This document shows, in pieces, positions 24,962 through 33,286 of a DNA stretch of 64,000 bases. The DNA comes from UBA699 sp050261915 (lineage in GTDB: Bacteria; Bacillota; Clostridia; Clostridiales; Clostridiaceae). The stretch's first letter is position 1, and every line of letters begins with the position of its first letter. Both the position numbers and the translations under genes were made by a program. The stretch spans positions 1 through 64,000 of the forward strand of contig JBLNDT010000048.1 of the NCBI GenBank assembly GCA_050261915.1, in the 5' to 3' direction. Below the pieces are notes generated by a model, which made no database searches, had not been told where the DNA came from, and saw only the letters and a list, made by a program, of their open reading frames with translations.

Positions 24962-25705
24962 TTAAATTAAAGATGCTGTAAAATTATATTCATATCCTTT
25001 TGGCATTTCAACATTTTCTTTGCTAAATATTAAAGTTTTCCCCATATGCTCTGCTGAAATTTTAAGGTGGCACATGGCAATTCCCACATCAATTTGATTA
25101 AACTTACCGTATAGTGCTGCCTTTAGGAAGTTTGGAAGCTTTCTGCTTATTACAATTTTATCAGCACTCCCTGAAAGGTACCAAGGCTGAGTGTTTGAAG
25201 CAGATGGCGCAACCCTCACAGCTGTAAGGAGTTCCTCTCTATCTAAAGTTGAAATTTCCCGTAATTGATTACGTTTAAATTCTGAAACATCTGCCCTGTA
25301 AAGAGGCTCATCAGCATATCCTGCAGCCATTGTTATAACAAAATTCAAACCGTTTCTTGAACCAGTTTCCTTTTTGGGAACCCCCAAACCAAGCCAACAG
25401 GACCCTATACCATTTGCAGATAAAAACAAATCCATTTGCTGAAGCATGAATCCGGCATTAGGAAGATAATCTTCTTTTGTTTCAGAATAAAATGTTAAAT
25501 AATGAGGAGCTTTTATTGGCAGCAATACCTTTATTGCCTCCTCAGAAAGAATAACAATTTCAGTTTTAATATCTGCATTTAGTGGTACAAGCTTTTTTAT
25601 AAAGTCCTGAATAATTTCAAGTTTATTTTGTTCCAATGGTTCTTTTTTATATTTCCTTATGGACTTTCTTTTAAAAATAGCGCTGTAAAATTCATTATTG
25701 TCCAT
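24962..25705 (-). CDS. Nitroreductase family protein (TM1586-like double-domain type)
   Basis: A 247-residue FMN-dependent oxidoreductase. The N-terminal part has FKRKSIRKYKKEPLEQNKLE; the second half carries VRVAPSASNTQPWYLSG, the FMN-binding signature. Both halves are needed in this subtype. The substrate is unknown. It overlaps the upstream acetyltransferase gene by 11 bases, so the two are translated together. Confidence 0.87.
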   Translation of the reverse strand: MDNNEFYSAIFKRKSIRKYKKEPLEQNKLEIIQDFIKKLVPLNADIKTEIVILSEEAIKVLLPIKAPHYLTFYSETKEDYLPNAGFMLQQMDLFLSANGIGSCWLGLGVPKKETGSRNGLNFVITMAAGYADEPLYRADVSEFKRNQLREISTLDREELLTAVRVAPSASNTQPWYLSGSADKIVISRKLPNFLKAALYGKFNQIDVGIAMCHLKISAEHMGKTLIFSKENVEMPKGYEYNFTASLI

Positions 25706-26234
25706 TTTTCATCTCCTTTTCAAAGCATTTTAAGGTTTCAAAAATAACATTTTGAAAATTCACCTCAACGCTTCCTGAATATCTATACCCCAATTTGCTG
25801 TAAAGAGCTGCAGCAGGAATATTGCCTTCATAGGTATCCAATCTAATAACACTACACCCAAAACTTCTAGCAAGTTCTTCTGAAAAATCAACAAACCTGG
25901 TACCAAGACTCATTTTTCTGTACCTAGGGTTAATACATAGTGTGTGTATTACCATTACATCATTTCCTTCAGCTTCAAACTTCCAATCCACTTTTATATA
26001 TTCTTCAGGCTGAATATGATTTAATATTACACTGCCAACCATCTCACCATTTTCAATTCCAACATACAATGAGCCAAGAGATATAGCTGTTTCAGCATAT
26101 TTTCTAGTAGGATACAGCCCCTTCTGCCAATTAGTGTAGCTACCATTTTCTGCTTCAAAATCTAAAACATTGTCATATAATTTTTCAACATTATTGATAT
26201 CACCAAAATTAGCCTTTCGTATAATAAAACTCAT
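25695..26234 (-). CDS. GNAT-family N-acetyltransferase
   Basis: A 179-residue acetyl-CoA-dependent transferase. The acetyl-CoA loop is recognisable as LCINPRYRKMSLGTRFVDF, followed by IRLDTYEGNIPAAALYSKLG and YRYSGSVEV. The ATG at 26234 has GGGGTG 6 bases upstream; a GTG at 26243 is less likely. Acceptor substrate unknown. It is first in a short operon with the nitroreductase gene. Confidence 0.88.
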   Translation of the reverse strand: MSFIIRKANFGDINNVEKLYDNVLDFEAENGSYTNWQKGLYPTRKYAETAISLGSLYVGIENGEMVGSVILNHIQPEEYIKVDWKFEAEGNDVMVIHTLCINPRYRKMSLGTRFVDFSEELARSFGCSVIRLDTYEGNIPAAALYSKLGYRYSGSVEVNFQNVIFETLKCFEKEMKNGQ

Positions 26235-26299
26235 TCTGCTCACCCCTTTTATTATCCTTACATATATATTATCGGTATTTTAAATATGATTCAAGGACT

Positions 26300-26336
26300 A
26301 AAAAGCTGACACCTTTATAAAGATGTCAGCTGAAAA
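26300..26336 (-). terminator. Terminator after the aminotransferase gene
   Basis: Stem AGCTGACA / TGTCAGCT with a self-complementary CTTTATAAAG inside. On the minus strand it ends in a T-run. Confidence 0.8.
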
Positions 26337-26345
26337 AAAATTTGA

Positions 26346-27533
26346 CTATTTATACATATCCTTTAATTTTTGAAAGGCAGCAAAGGATCTTTTTATCATT
26401 TCAGGATCCACGCAGTAAGAAATTCTAACATAACCAGGACAACCAAAATCATCTGCAGGCACTACAAGAAGATTAAATTTCTTTGCATTTTCAGAAAATG
26501 CAACTGAATTTTCTTCTAGTGCTTTTACAAACAAATAAAACGCTCCATCTGGTCTTACACATTCATATCCTATTTTACCTAGTTCATCATAAAGCATTCT
26601 TCTGTTTGCATCGTATAATGCTACATCAGATGTATTTCCCATGCACTTAAGTACTATCTTCTGGAACATGCTTGGAGCACAAACATATCCAAGGGCACGT
26701 CCTGCTCCACATACTGTGGTGTATACCTCTTTTGAATTTTCAACTGAGTCAGGAACAAGGATGTATCCTATTCTCTCTCCTGGTAATGAAAGAGATTTGC
26801 TGTATGAATAACATATAATCGTATTATCATATAGGTTTGGCACATATGGTATTTTTGTATCATCATAAACTATTTCTCTATATGGTTCGTCAGAAATCAA
26901 ATATAAAGGCTTATTGTATTCTTCAGATTTCTTTTTCAATAAAGTTGAAAGAGCTTTTAATGTATCTTCGGAATAAACCACCCCGGAAGGATTGTTTGGA
27001 GAATTTATTATAATTCCCTTTGTCTTTGGAGTTATTGCCTTTTCAAGAAGTTCCATATGAACTTGGAATTTCTCTGTATCTGGCGGAACAACAACAACCT
27101 TTGCTCCTGTAGTTTTTATAAACACCTGATATTCTGGGAAATACGGTGCTATTATTACTATTTCATCTTCAGGGCCTTCAACTATTGATTTAAGTACAAT
27201 ACATAATGAAGCAGCTGCACCACAAGTCATATAGAAATTATCTGCATTAAGTTTTGCACCATAAGTTTTATTCATATACTCCGCAAGACCTTTTCTTACT
27301 TCAATATCCCCTTGAGCAGAGGTATATCCATGAATTTCTTCTGATTTTGATGTATTTAGCAAATCAATGATCGCTTCCTTAACACATTCAGGTGCAGGTA
27401 CTGTAGGATTCCCTATGCTAAAATCAAATACATTTTCTTTTCCAACCACAGCTGCCTGCTGCTTGCCAAATTCAAACAATTCTCTAATTACAGATCTTTT
27501 TGACCCTAATTCGTACATTTCTTTTGATATCAT
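26346..27533 (-). CDS. PLP-dependent aminotransferase, class I (aspartate aminotransferase-like)
   Basis: A 395-residue fold-type I enzyme with the substrate segment FDFSIGNPTVPAP, the NSPNNPSG loop, the cofactor Asp/Tyr region LYLISDEPYREIVYD and the PLP lysine in YSYSKSLSLPGERIGY. It ends with the Arg-containing YVRISYCV. It probably transaminates an amino acid to a 2-oxo acid; the exact pair cannot be told. Start follows TAGGAGTG. It is a single-gene unit with a structured upstream region. Confidence 0.9.
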   Translation of the reverse strand: MISKEMYELGSKRSVIRELFEFGKQQAAVVGKENVFDFSIGNPTVPAPECVKEAIIDLLNTSKSEEIHGYTSAQGDIEVRKGLAEYMNKTYGAKLNADNFYMTCGAAASLCIVLKSIVEGPEDEIVIIAPYFPEYQVFIKTTGAKVVVVPPDTEKFQVHMELLEKAITPKTKGIIINSPNNPSGVVYSEDTLKALSTLLKKKSEEYNKPLYLISDEPYREIVYDDTKIPYVPNLYDNTIICYSYSKSLSLPGERIGYILVPDSVENSKEVYTTVCGAGRALGYVCAPSMFQKIVLKCMGNTSDVALYDANRRMLYDELGKIGYECVRPDGAFYLFVKALEENSVAFSENAKKFNLLVVPADDFGCPGYVRISYCVDPEMIKRSFAAFQKLKDMYK

Positions 27534-27850
27534 TATATTTCACTCCTATAAAATTATATTTTAAGATGTAATAATATATTGAGCAATTATTATGCCATTT
27601 AAAAACCTTCATATACTCTGTTTATATGCTGTATTTCTAATAAAAATCAATACATATGGGTTGAATGGTATTTATGGGTTTTTCCAATTAACCCATTTAT
27701 GATATATTTGTTTTTAGAAAGCAAAAAAACAGGCAGCACATAATACCTGTTTTCCTTATTTGGGGTACTTTTTTTATGAGAATATATCTCATGACTGTTA
27801 ATGAACTATTCTGGGTAATAATATATATCGCAATTTTCATGCCAAACTAT
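27534..27850. promoter_or_regulatory. Intergenic region with repeated TATGGGTT boxes and a terminator
   Basis: No gene is visible in these 317 bases. TATGGGTT occurs directly at 27655-27662 and 27673-27680, and AACCCAT in inverted form at 27690-27696, about 160 bases before the aminotransferase start. A hairpin at 27723-27753 (AAAACAGG / CCTGTTTT) ends the methyltransferase transcript on the minus strand. The boxes may bind a regulator of the aminotransferase gene. Confidence 0.45.
27723..27753 (-). terminator. Terminator after the ICMT-like gene
   Basis: Stem AAAACAGG / CCTGTTTT with a 12-base loop; on the minus strand a run of T follows. Confidence 0.7.
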
Positions 27851-28534
27851 TTACCAGACATGTGGAATCAAGTGAAAAACTACCTTGCTGCAATATTCCT
27901 TATACCCCTTTAGATTTTCAGATAAAAACTTTTCCTCATCAAAAAGCCTCAATACAATTACATATATTAGAATTACTGCTCCAATAAGGGCAAAGTAAGA
28001 CCCTAGAGCTATCGGAGTAAACAGCATCATCAATAGGGCTCCTGAATACATTGGATGACGAACATAGCCATAAGGCCCGGTAGATATCACTTTTTGATTT
28101 TCATCAACTTCTATTATTGCAGAGGTATAGGTATTTTCCTTAAAAACGAGAAAAACAATATAAAGCCCAAGCACCACAAAAATATCACCAGCATAGCTTA
28201 TGTATAATTGAATGTTTGACCAATGAAAGCGATAGTCCAAGCCCGATATGATATATATTGAAATAAAAGCCAATTGAGCAATTGACTGTATGGACTTTTG
28301 ACTTTTTTCATTTTCAGCACCTGGTCCGGCTTTTACTCTGCTCTGAAGTAAATGCTTGTCATTTTTAAATAAATATATAGTTATTAGTAAAACTGGTACT
28401 GCAAAAGCAAATAAGTATATCCATGCCTTAATATAATATATGGACCAAGCTGTTAAAAATAGCACTACCCCTAAGGTAATAAAAAGTCCTGCAAAGCCAA
28501 CAGCGGTTTTTACTATTAAATCCTTAATGTCCAT
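27851..28534 (-). CDS. Isoprenylcysteine carboxyl methyltransferase-family membrane protein
   Basis: A 227-residue membrane protein with about five segments and the ICMT-type core VISTGPYGYVRHPMYSGALL, then FDEEKFLSENLKGYKEYCSK. Such proteins bind SAM and methylate a lipid or amine in or at the membrane. The ATG at 28534 has AGGGG 5 bases upstream. It is a distant cousin of the gene at 16910-17512. Substrate unknown. Confidence 0.85.
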   Translation of the reverse strand: MDIKDLIVKTAVGFAGLFITLGVVLFLTAWSIYYIKAWIYLFAFAVPVLLITIYLFKNDKHLLQSRVKAGPGAENEKSQKSIQSIAQLAFISIYIISGLDYRFHWSNIQLYISYAGDIFVVLGLYIVFLVFKENTYTSAIIEVDENQKVISTGPYGYVRHPMYSGALLMMLFTPIALGSYFALIGAVILIYVIVLRLFDEEKFLSENLKGYKEYCSKVVFHLIPHVW

Positions 28535-28577
28535 ACTACCCCTCATTTTAATATATTTTACCACAATCTATAAATTA

Positions 28578-28613
28578 AAAAGCACAGTAAAATTATAATT
28601 TTACCGTACTTTT
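28578..28613 (-). terminator. Terminator after the DUF1540 gene
   Basis: A 17-base near-perfect stem (AAAAGCACAGTAAAATT / AATTTTACCGTACTTTT, two mismatches); the minus-strand end is T-rich. Confidence 0.72.
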
Positions 28614-28633
28614 ATGTTACTAAATATTATAAA

Positions 28634-28804
28634 TTAGGCTTCTGGGGTAAAGGTAGCACAGTCTGTTTCCTGGGAGGTGTTTGCATTTCTATGCTGAACC
28701 TCTATCTGGGACGCAGTACAATGGTCACCTGTCATATAATAATGACAGGTATTAACAACACATCTTATTCCATCATTAGGTCTGTTCATTTTTTCCGCCT
28801 TCAT
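28634..28804 (-). CDS. DUF1540 small cysteine-rich protein
   Basis: A 56-residue protein with the DUF1540 pattern of four cysteines: IRCVVNTCHYYMTGDHC, then ASQIEV and a late TDCATF. Function is unknown; the cysteines probably bind a metal. Common in clostridia. The ATG at 28804 was chosen over 28825 because AAGGAG precedes it. Confidence 0.85.
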   Translation of the reverse strand: MKAEKMNRPNDGIRCVVNTCHYYMTGDHCTASQIEVQHRNANTSQETDCATFTPEA

Positions 28805-28900
28805 AATATCACTCCTTACATTCAATAATAAATAACATTCATATTGTATGTTAATTATTATTTTTTATTCTGAATTTTTAAAAGCACAACTTATAGGAAA

Positions 28901-29056
28901 TTAACCCTTCATCTTCCTCATTGCTTTTAGCACATTTTCTTCACTTAGCTTTGTTTCTGCTGTTATTTCGCTCATTCCGCACCCCTTATCTATCATGTGC
29001 TTTGCCTTTTCCATAGCTTTCTCATGCTGTCCCTTTTCTAAGTTTATATTATCCAT
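28901..29056 (-). CDS. Small helix-turn-helix-like protein, 51 residues
   Basis: An open frame of 51 codons with a strong ribosome binding site (AGGAGG, 6 bases before the ATG). The sequence is charged and helical: NLEKGQHEKAMEKAKHMIDK, then GCGMSEITAETKLSEENVLK. The last part looks like a helix-turn-helix (MSEITAETKLSEENVLKAM). It begins 9 bases after the end of the 75-residue gene, so the two form a small operon. I do not recognise a family. Confidence 0.65.
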   Translation of the reverse strand: MDNINLEKGQHEKAMEKAKHMIDKGCGMSEITAETKLSEENVLKAMRKMKG

Positions 29057-29065
29057 AATATCCTC

Positions 29066-29293
29066 CTATAGCTTTGAATATAAATCCCTGTATTTCTCCG
29101 CGTTTTTCCAAGTTTTTTTATACAAGGATTTTGGGTTTTTACTAGGCTTGACACCCCTTAATGTTTCTCTCACCTGTGCCCTGGCAATTGCTGCAAATCC
29201 CTTATAGATTTCTTCATTTACCACTGTTCCCTTATATTCATCCAGTATAAGTTCATTGATTCTTTTGTTAACTTCTTTGTCAAATTTATTCAT
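29066..29293 (-). CDS. Hypothetical 75-residue protein
   Basis: A small, basic, helical protein (NKFDKEVNKRINELILDEYK, then KGFAAIARAQVRETLRGVKP) with no membrane segment or known motif. It starts with ATG after GGTGG and is followed 9 bases later by the 51-residue gene. The pair has no recognised function. Not a shadow of a larger gene, since no better frame covers it. Confidence 0.6.
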   Translation of the reverse strand: MNKFDKEVNKRINELILDEYKGTVVNEEIYKGFAAIARAQVRETLRGVKPSKNPKSLYKKTWKNAEKYRDLYSKL

Positions 29294-29357
29294 ATTTATA
29301 CCACCAATCAGTTTAATGCAATACTATTATTGTCATTCCATAATTAAATTATTCAAT

Positions 29358-29395
29358 AAAAAAACTGCCTATCAATATAAACTGATAAGCAGTTT
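29358..29395 (-). terminator. Terminator after the CC/Se-family gene
   Basis: A 13-base stem (AAACTGCCTATCA / TGATAAGCAGTTT, one mismatch) with an 8-base loop; the minus-strand tail is TTTTTTTATTG. Confidence 0.8.
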
Positions 29396-29400
29396 CTGTA

Positions 29401-29724
29401 TTAGAACTTATTATTTCCGTATTTCTTATCTTTATAAGCAAGTATCCCATTCACAACAAGTGACTTTTGCCCAAGCATATTTCTTAGTTTTATGCTTATA
29501 TTTTCAGTTTCTTCATTTATTACCTTTTTAGGTATATAAACTGTAATATCTTCATGTATAAAAGGTTCATACATATTTATATATTCAGGTACTCCAAGCC
29601 TTACTTCAGGAACAAAAACAGGACCTGAGCAGCATCCACCCTTATTGTCCATTTCTATATAAATATCAGTTGTATTTTTATCATAAAGATATTCCTTAAC
29701 CTTAGCTTTAAATTCAATATTCAT
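29401..29724 (-). CDS. CC/Se motif family protein (cysteine form)
   Basis: A 107-residue protein with the motif DNKGGCCSGP, as in the CC/Se family, some members of which carry selenocysteine at the second or third position. Here both residues are cysteine, with no UGA. The rest (FVPEVRLGVPEY and ITVYIPKKVI) is a small beta-rich domain. Function unknown; a metal- or redox-linked role is likely. The ATG at 29724 has AGAGGTG 6 bases upstream, better than the GTG at 29733. Confidence 0.78.
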   Translation of the reverse strand: MNIEFKAKVKEYLYDKNTTDIYIEMDNKGGCCSGPVFVPEVRLGVPEYINMYEPFIHEDITVYIPKKVINEETENISIKLRNMLGQKSLVVNGILAYKDKKYGNNKF

Positions 29725-29843
29725 TATGTTCACCTCTTAATTAACTTTTCACTTAATTATACATTTATAATGCCTTCGTTTGCAATTTATAATTTTTTTG
29801 TGTTAAATTAAAATAAAACATCTTAATATTGGGAGATGGTAAT

Positions 29844-31208
29844 TTGAATCAAAACCTGATAAATAATCAAAGAAATTTTTTTAACACAGGTAAAACAAAA
29901 GCTATAGAATTTCGCTTGACTAAGTTAAAGGCTTTAAAAGAAATAATAAGAAGAAGAAATGATGAAATTGAAAAGGCCCTTAGACTGGACTTTGGGAAAT
30001 GTGAGTTTGAGACCTTTTCAACAGAAATATTAACTGTTCTTGAGGAAATAAACCTGGCAGTAAAAAAAATTCACTCCTGGGCTGCTCCAAAAAAAGTTAA
30101 AACACCCTTGGTATTATTCAAAGCATCCAGCAAAATTTTTGCTGAACCTTACGGAGTTGTTCTTATAATAAGTGCCTGGAACTATCCATTCCAGCTTGCA
30201 ATTAATCCACTTATTGGCGCTATTGCAGCAGGAAATTGCTGCATACTTAAGCCTTCTGAACTTTCTCCAAACACATCACGTCTATTAGCTGAAATTATAA
30301 AGGAATGTTTTGATGAAGAACATTGTGCTGTTGTTGAAGGTGGTGTTGAAGAAACCTCCGCATTGCTGAATGAAAGATTTGATTTTATCTTTTTCACTGG
30401 AGGCACCACTGTTGGAAAAATTATTGCTGAAAAAGCTGCTAAGCATTTAACGCCTACTGTACTTGAAATGGGTGGTAAGAGCCCTTGTATTGTAGATAGT
30501 ACTGCAGATATCGAAATTTCAGCCAGGAGAATTGCCTGGGGTAAGTTTATAAATGCAGGCCAAACCTGCGTGGCTCCTGATTATATTGTTGTGCATAAGG
30601 ATATTAAAGATTCCCTTATAAAAGCATTAATTAAAAATATTAATAACTTTTATGAAAGTGATGCTGAAAAGAGTTGTGATTACTGCAGAATAATAAATGA
30701 ATGGCACTTTAACAGGCTTTCAGCATTTTTAAACAATGGAAATATTGCAGCTGGGGGAAACACCAACAAAGATATTCTTTATATTGAACCAACAATTTTA
30801 GATAATGTTAAATGGGATTTTCCTGTGATGCAGGAGGAAATCTTCGGCCCTATTTTGCCTATACTTGAATATGAAAATATAGAAGAGGTCATTGATATGA
30901 TAAAAGGCCATGAAAAACCTTTGGCACTTTATATATTTTCAAAGAATAAAATACTTCAAAATAAGGTAATAAATGAAGTCTCTTTTGGAGGGGGCTGCAT
31001 CAATGCCACAGTAATGCATACCGGCAGTATTTATCTTCCTTTTGGAGGAGTTGGTTACAGTGGCATGGGAAATTATCACGGAAAGGCAAGCTTTGATACA
31101 TTTTCTCATAAAAAAAGCATTTTAAATAAATCCTTGTCTATTGACTTGAAGCTTATATATCCTCCATATAAAGATAAGGTAAATTTATTGAAAAAGTTTT
31201 ATAAGTAA
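29844..31208 (+). CDS. Aldehyde dehydrogenase (class-3-like, NAD(P)+-dependent)
   Basis: A 454-residue enzyme oxidising aldehydes to acids. It has the segment ISAWNYPFQL, the NAD loop FTGGTTVGK, the general-base Glu in VLEMGGKSP, and the nucleophilic Cys in AGQTCVAPDY. The C-terminal part ends GYSGMGNYHGKASFDTFSHK. It looks like class 3 ALDHs for medium or long-chain aldehydes. The start TTG at 29844 has GGGAG 8 bases upstream; an in-frame TTG at 29829 is less likely. A hairpin at 31211-31240 ends it. Confidence 0.9.
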   Translation: MNQNLINNQRNFFNTGKTKAIEFRLTKLKALKEIIRRRNDEIEKALRLDFGKCEFETFSTEILTVLEEINLAVKKIHSWAAPKKVKTPLVLFKASSKIFAEPYGVVLIISAWNYPFQLAINPLIGAIAAGNCCILKPSELSPNTSRLLAEIIKECFDEEHCAVVEGGVEETSALLNERFDFIFFTGGTTVGKIIAEKAAKHLTPTVLEMGGKSPCIVDSTADIEISARRIAWGKFINAGQTCVAPDYIVVHKDIKDSLIKALIKNINNFYESDAEKSCDYCRIINEWHFNRLSAFLNNGNIAAGGNTNKDILYIEPTILDNVKWDFPVMQEEIFGPILPILEYENIEEVIDMIKGHEKPLALYIFSKNKILQNKVINEVSFGGGCINATVMHTGSIYLPFGGVGYSGMGNYHGKASFDTFSHKKSILNKSLSIDLKLIYPPYKDKVNLLKKFYK

Positions 31209-31210
31209 TA

Positions 31211-31240
31211 GAAAAACACAGGTGGGAACCTGTGTTTTTC
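31211..31240. terminator. Bidirectional terminator
   Basis: A perfect 12-base stem (GAAAAACACAGG / CCTGTGTTTTTC) with loop TGGGAA, between the converging aldehyde dehydrogenase and anti-sigma genes; it touches the anti-sigma stop codon. Confidence 0.85.
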
Positions 31241-32259
31241 TATTGTGGCTTTAATACTATGTGTTCTTCCTTGTCTTTCCATTTAACAGTGATATTTATG
31301 TCTTTATTCACATCCTGGATGGCGCCATTACCTCCGCCTCCCCCTATTCTTATATACCCATCATTGTCAAGGCTGTCAACTTCTCCGCCTCCACCACCTG
31401 CTGCAGTATCATAATTATATGAAACAGGTCCCACTGAATCAATGTCTTTATCCTTATATTTTAATATAGGATACTTCTCGGAATAACCATCATAATGAAA
31501 TCCCTTATCGTCCTGAATAAAATTCTGATAGTACTTTAATGTAAAGGTACCCTGCCAGTGCTCACTTTCCCCCTTAAATGTCACTTCTTTTCCTTGATTT
31601 AAATCCTTAAATACTATATTTCCTATTAATTTTTTTGTTTTAACAAAGACTGCCAAGTCATCTTCCGTTTTTGGTATTTCATTTGGTTTATAAACTATAA
31701 GTGCATTCTTAGCCTTAAATTGTACCTTTTCAATAGCGAATGGATCTGAAAAACCGCCCATGACCTGATCCCTGTCCATAAACGACTTAAACATATATAT
31801 TAGAAGTTTATCTTTACTGTCCCCTATGGTATATACAGAAGGTTTTATCCCAAATATGGCATTTTCGTCTTTAGAATTTGAATTGTCTTCCTTAACATTC
31901 AGCCCACCTTTGTTAAAGGTCTCAACTATGGTTTTAAGCTTCAATGTATCATTTTTTGCACTCTCCCCTGCCTTATAGCCAATAACTCCTGCAGCAATAC
32001 CCGCAATAACAATAATTATAAGAGCTGCAAATCCCCATATTTTTAATTTTTTCATCCATCTTTTAAATGTGTGAGCTTCAGGTAAGTCAATTAATTCTTC
32101 TACCTTTATCTCATCATTTTTATATTCCTTTAACAGCTCCCTGCATTTTTCACATTCCTTTATATGTTCTTCCACTATTTCCTTTGTCGAATCACTTACC
32201 TCCCCTTCAACATATAAAGGAAGTAAGTCTTCAACTAATTCACAAGGGTATTTACTCAC
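31240..32259 (-). CDS. Anti-sigma factor with zinc-finger and membrane segment
   Basis: A 339-residue membrane protein. The N-terminal ZAS motif is VEEHIKECEKCRELL (H-x3-C-x2-C), followed by one membrane segment (IWGFAALIIIVIAGIAAGVI) and a large extracellular domain of about 240 residues containing two glycine runs (AAGGGGGEVDSL and IRIGGGGGNG). GTG 32259 was chosen: GGAGGAG lies 6 bases upstream, and it overlaps the sigma gene by 8 bases. It probably sequesters the upstream sigma factor until an envelope signal releases it. Confidence 0.87.
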   Translation of the reverse strand: MSKYPCELVEDLLPLYVEGEVSDSTKEIVEEHIKECEKCRELLKEYKNDEIKVEELIDLPEAHTFKRWMKKLKIWGFAALIIIVIAGIAAGVIGYKAGESAKNDTLKLKTIVETFNKGGLNVKEDNSNSKDENAIFGIKPSVYTIGDSKDKLLIYMFKSFMDRDQVMGGFSDPFAIEKVQFKAKNALIVYKPNEIPKTEDDLAVFVKTKKLIGNIVFKDLNQGKEVTFKGESEHWQGTFTLKYYQNFIQDDKGFHYDGYSEKYPILKYKDKDIDSVGPVSYNYDTAAGGGGGEVDSLDNDGYIRIGGGGGNGAIQDVNKDINITVKWKDKEEHIVLKPQ

Positions 32260-32755
32260 AGTAATCTCCTCCTTCACAATAAACTTTTTTAAATGCCACC
32301 CTGCCCCGATGTATATTCACCTTCACCCAGGAAACAGACCGTGTGGTTATACCTGCTATTTCTTCATAGGATAGCCCCTGCCAGTCTCTTAGCCATAAAA
32401 CCTCACGCTGCTTAACTGGTAGCTTAAGCAAGGCAGTTATTATAAATTCATTGCTTTCCTTTCTTTCTAAAACCGCTTCAGGATTGTGGTTACCTGCGAT
32501 ATCTAAAATATCTTCACTTAAAGAAATAGTGGGGTCAGCATTTTTTCTTAAATACTGAATAAATACATTTCTTGCAATTTTATATATCCAGGTAGCTACA
32601 TGACAGTCACCACGAAATCTATGAAAGGACCTTATCACTTGAAAGAATGTTTCCTGGGTAAGTTCTTCAGCTTTATAAAAATCCAGTGTTAACCCATATA
32701 AGTATTTAAAGATATATGGTTCATATGTTTCATAAAGCTCTTTCATACTTTCCAA
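32252..32755 (-). CDS. ECF-type RNA polymerase sigma factor
   Basis: A 167-residue sigma-70 family factor: region 2 KAEELTQETFFQVIRSFHRF and CHVATWIYKIARNVFIQYL; region 4 LPVKQREVLWLRDWQGLSYE and TTRSVSWVKVNIHRGR. The start TTG at 32755 has GGAGGTG upstream; an ATG at 32746 is possible. It overlaps its anti-sigma partner by 8 bases. Targets unknown. Confidence 0.92.
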   Translation of the reverse strand: MESMKELYETYEPYIFKYLYGLTLDFYKAEELTQETFFQVIRSFHRFRGDCHVATWIYKIARNVFIQYLRKNADPTISLSEDILDIAGNHNPEAVLERKESNEFIITALLKLPVKQREVLWLRDWQGLSYEEIAGITTRSVSWVKVNIHRGRVAFKKVYCEGGDYCE

Positions 32756-32814
32756 CTGCCATCACCTCCTGTATATATAGTGGAAAAATATCCTAAAAAG
32801 TTACACTTAACAGC

Positions 32815-33273
32815 CTAGTTTTCTTTAATATCCTGAATTTTTTTTATTAGAACATGTCCCATCGGAATAAACAAAGTACCGGAATAAATCAACCCATAAA
32901 GGGCTGACACAAGTGCCATTGCAAGGCCAACTCCCAATCTTTCAGGTGTTTCAAGATGTGAAAGCACATAAATTATTCCAAGAAGAACCCCAATTAATGA
33001 CCAATAAATAGAAAGCTTTGACATTAACTTGGATACAATATACCCCCTTTTGTAGATGTTAAGTTTAGTTGCATCTGTTTTTTCTGAAAAGGAATCCATA
33101 AAAGTTCCCCTGATTTCTTTAAAGGAAAAACTAAACATTGTAGAAAACAGAATACCCAAAGTCACCAAAAGAAAGGCAGATAACTGCATATAAGCTGCTA
33201 CGCGCCCCCCTTCAAGGGTAATAATTAGGATAATGATTGTGATAGATAATAGGAAAAACATTAACTTTTTCAT
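32815..33273 (-). CDS. MotA/ExbB-like small membrane protein
   Basis: A 152-residue protein with four membrane segments: a pair near residues 5-50, a cytoplasmic loop (FKEIRGTFMDSFSEKTD), and a second pair ending GVGLAMALVSALYGLIYSGT. The last segment and FIPMGHVLIKK resemble the channel-forming TM3-TM4 of MotA/ExbB proteins. It lies 13 bases after the 97-residue putative anti-sigma gene. No MotB/ExbD-like partner is seen nearby. Function is inferred by likeness only. Confidence 0.65.
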   Translation of the reverse strand: MKKLMFFLLSITIIILIITLEGGRVAAYMQLSAFLLVTLGILFSTMFSFSFKEIRGTFMDSFSEKTDATKLNIYKRGYIVSKLMSKLSIYWSLIGVLLGIIYVLSHLETPERLGVGLAMALVSALYGLIYSGTLFIPMGHVLIKKIQDIKEN

Positions 33274-33286
33274 TATAATCATCCTT

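Noticed and set aside
33218..33262. Fur-box-like sequence (ATAATTAGGATAATGATTGTGATAGATAAT).
   Set aside because: It lies inside the coding start of the MotA/ExbB-like gene, encodes a run of Ile residues, and does not form a good dyad.
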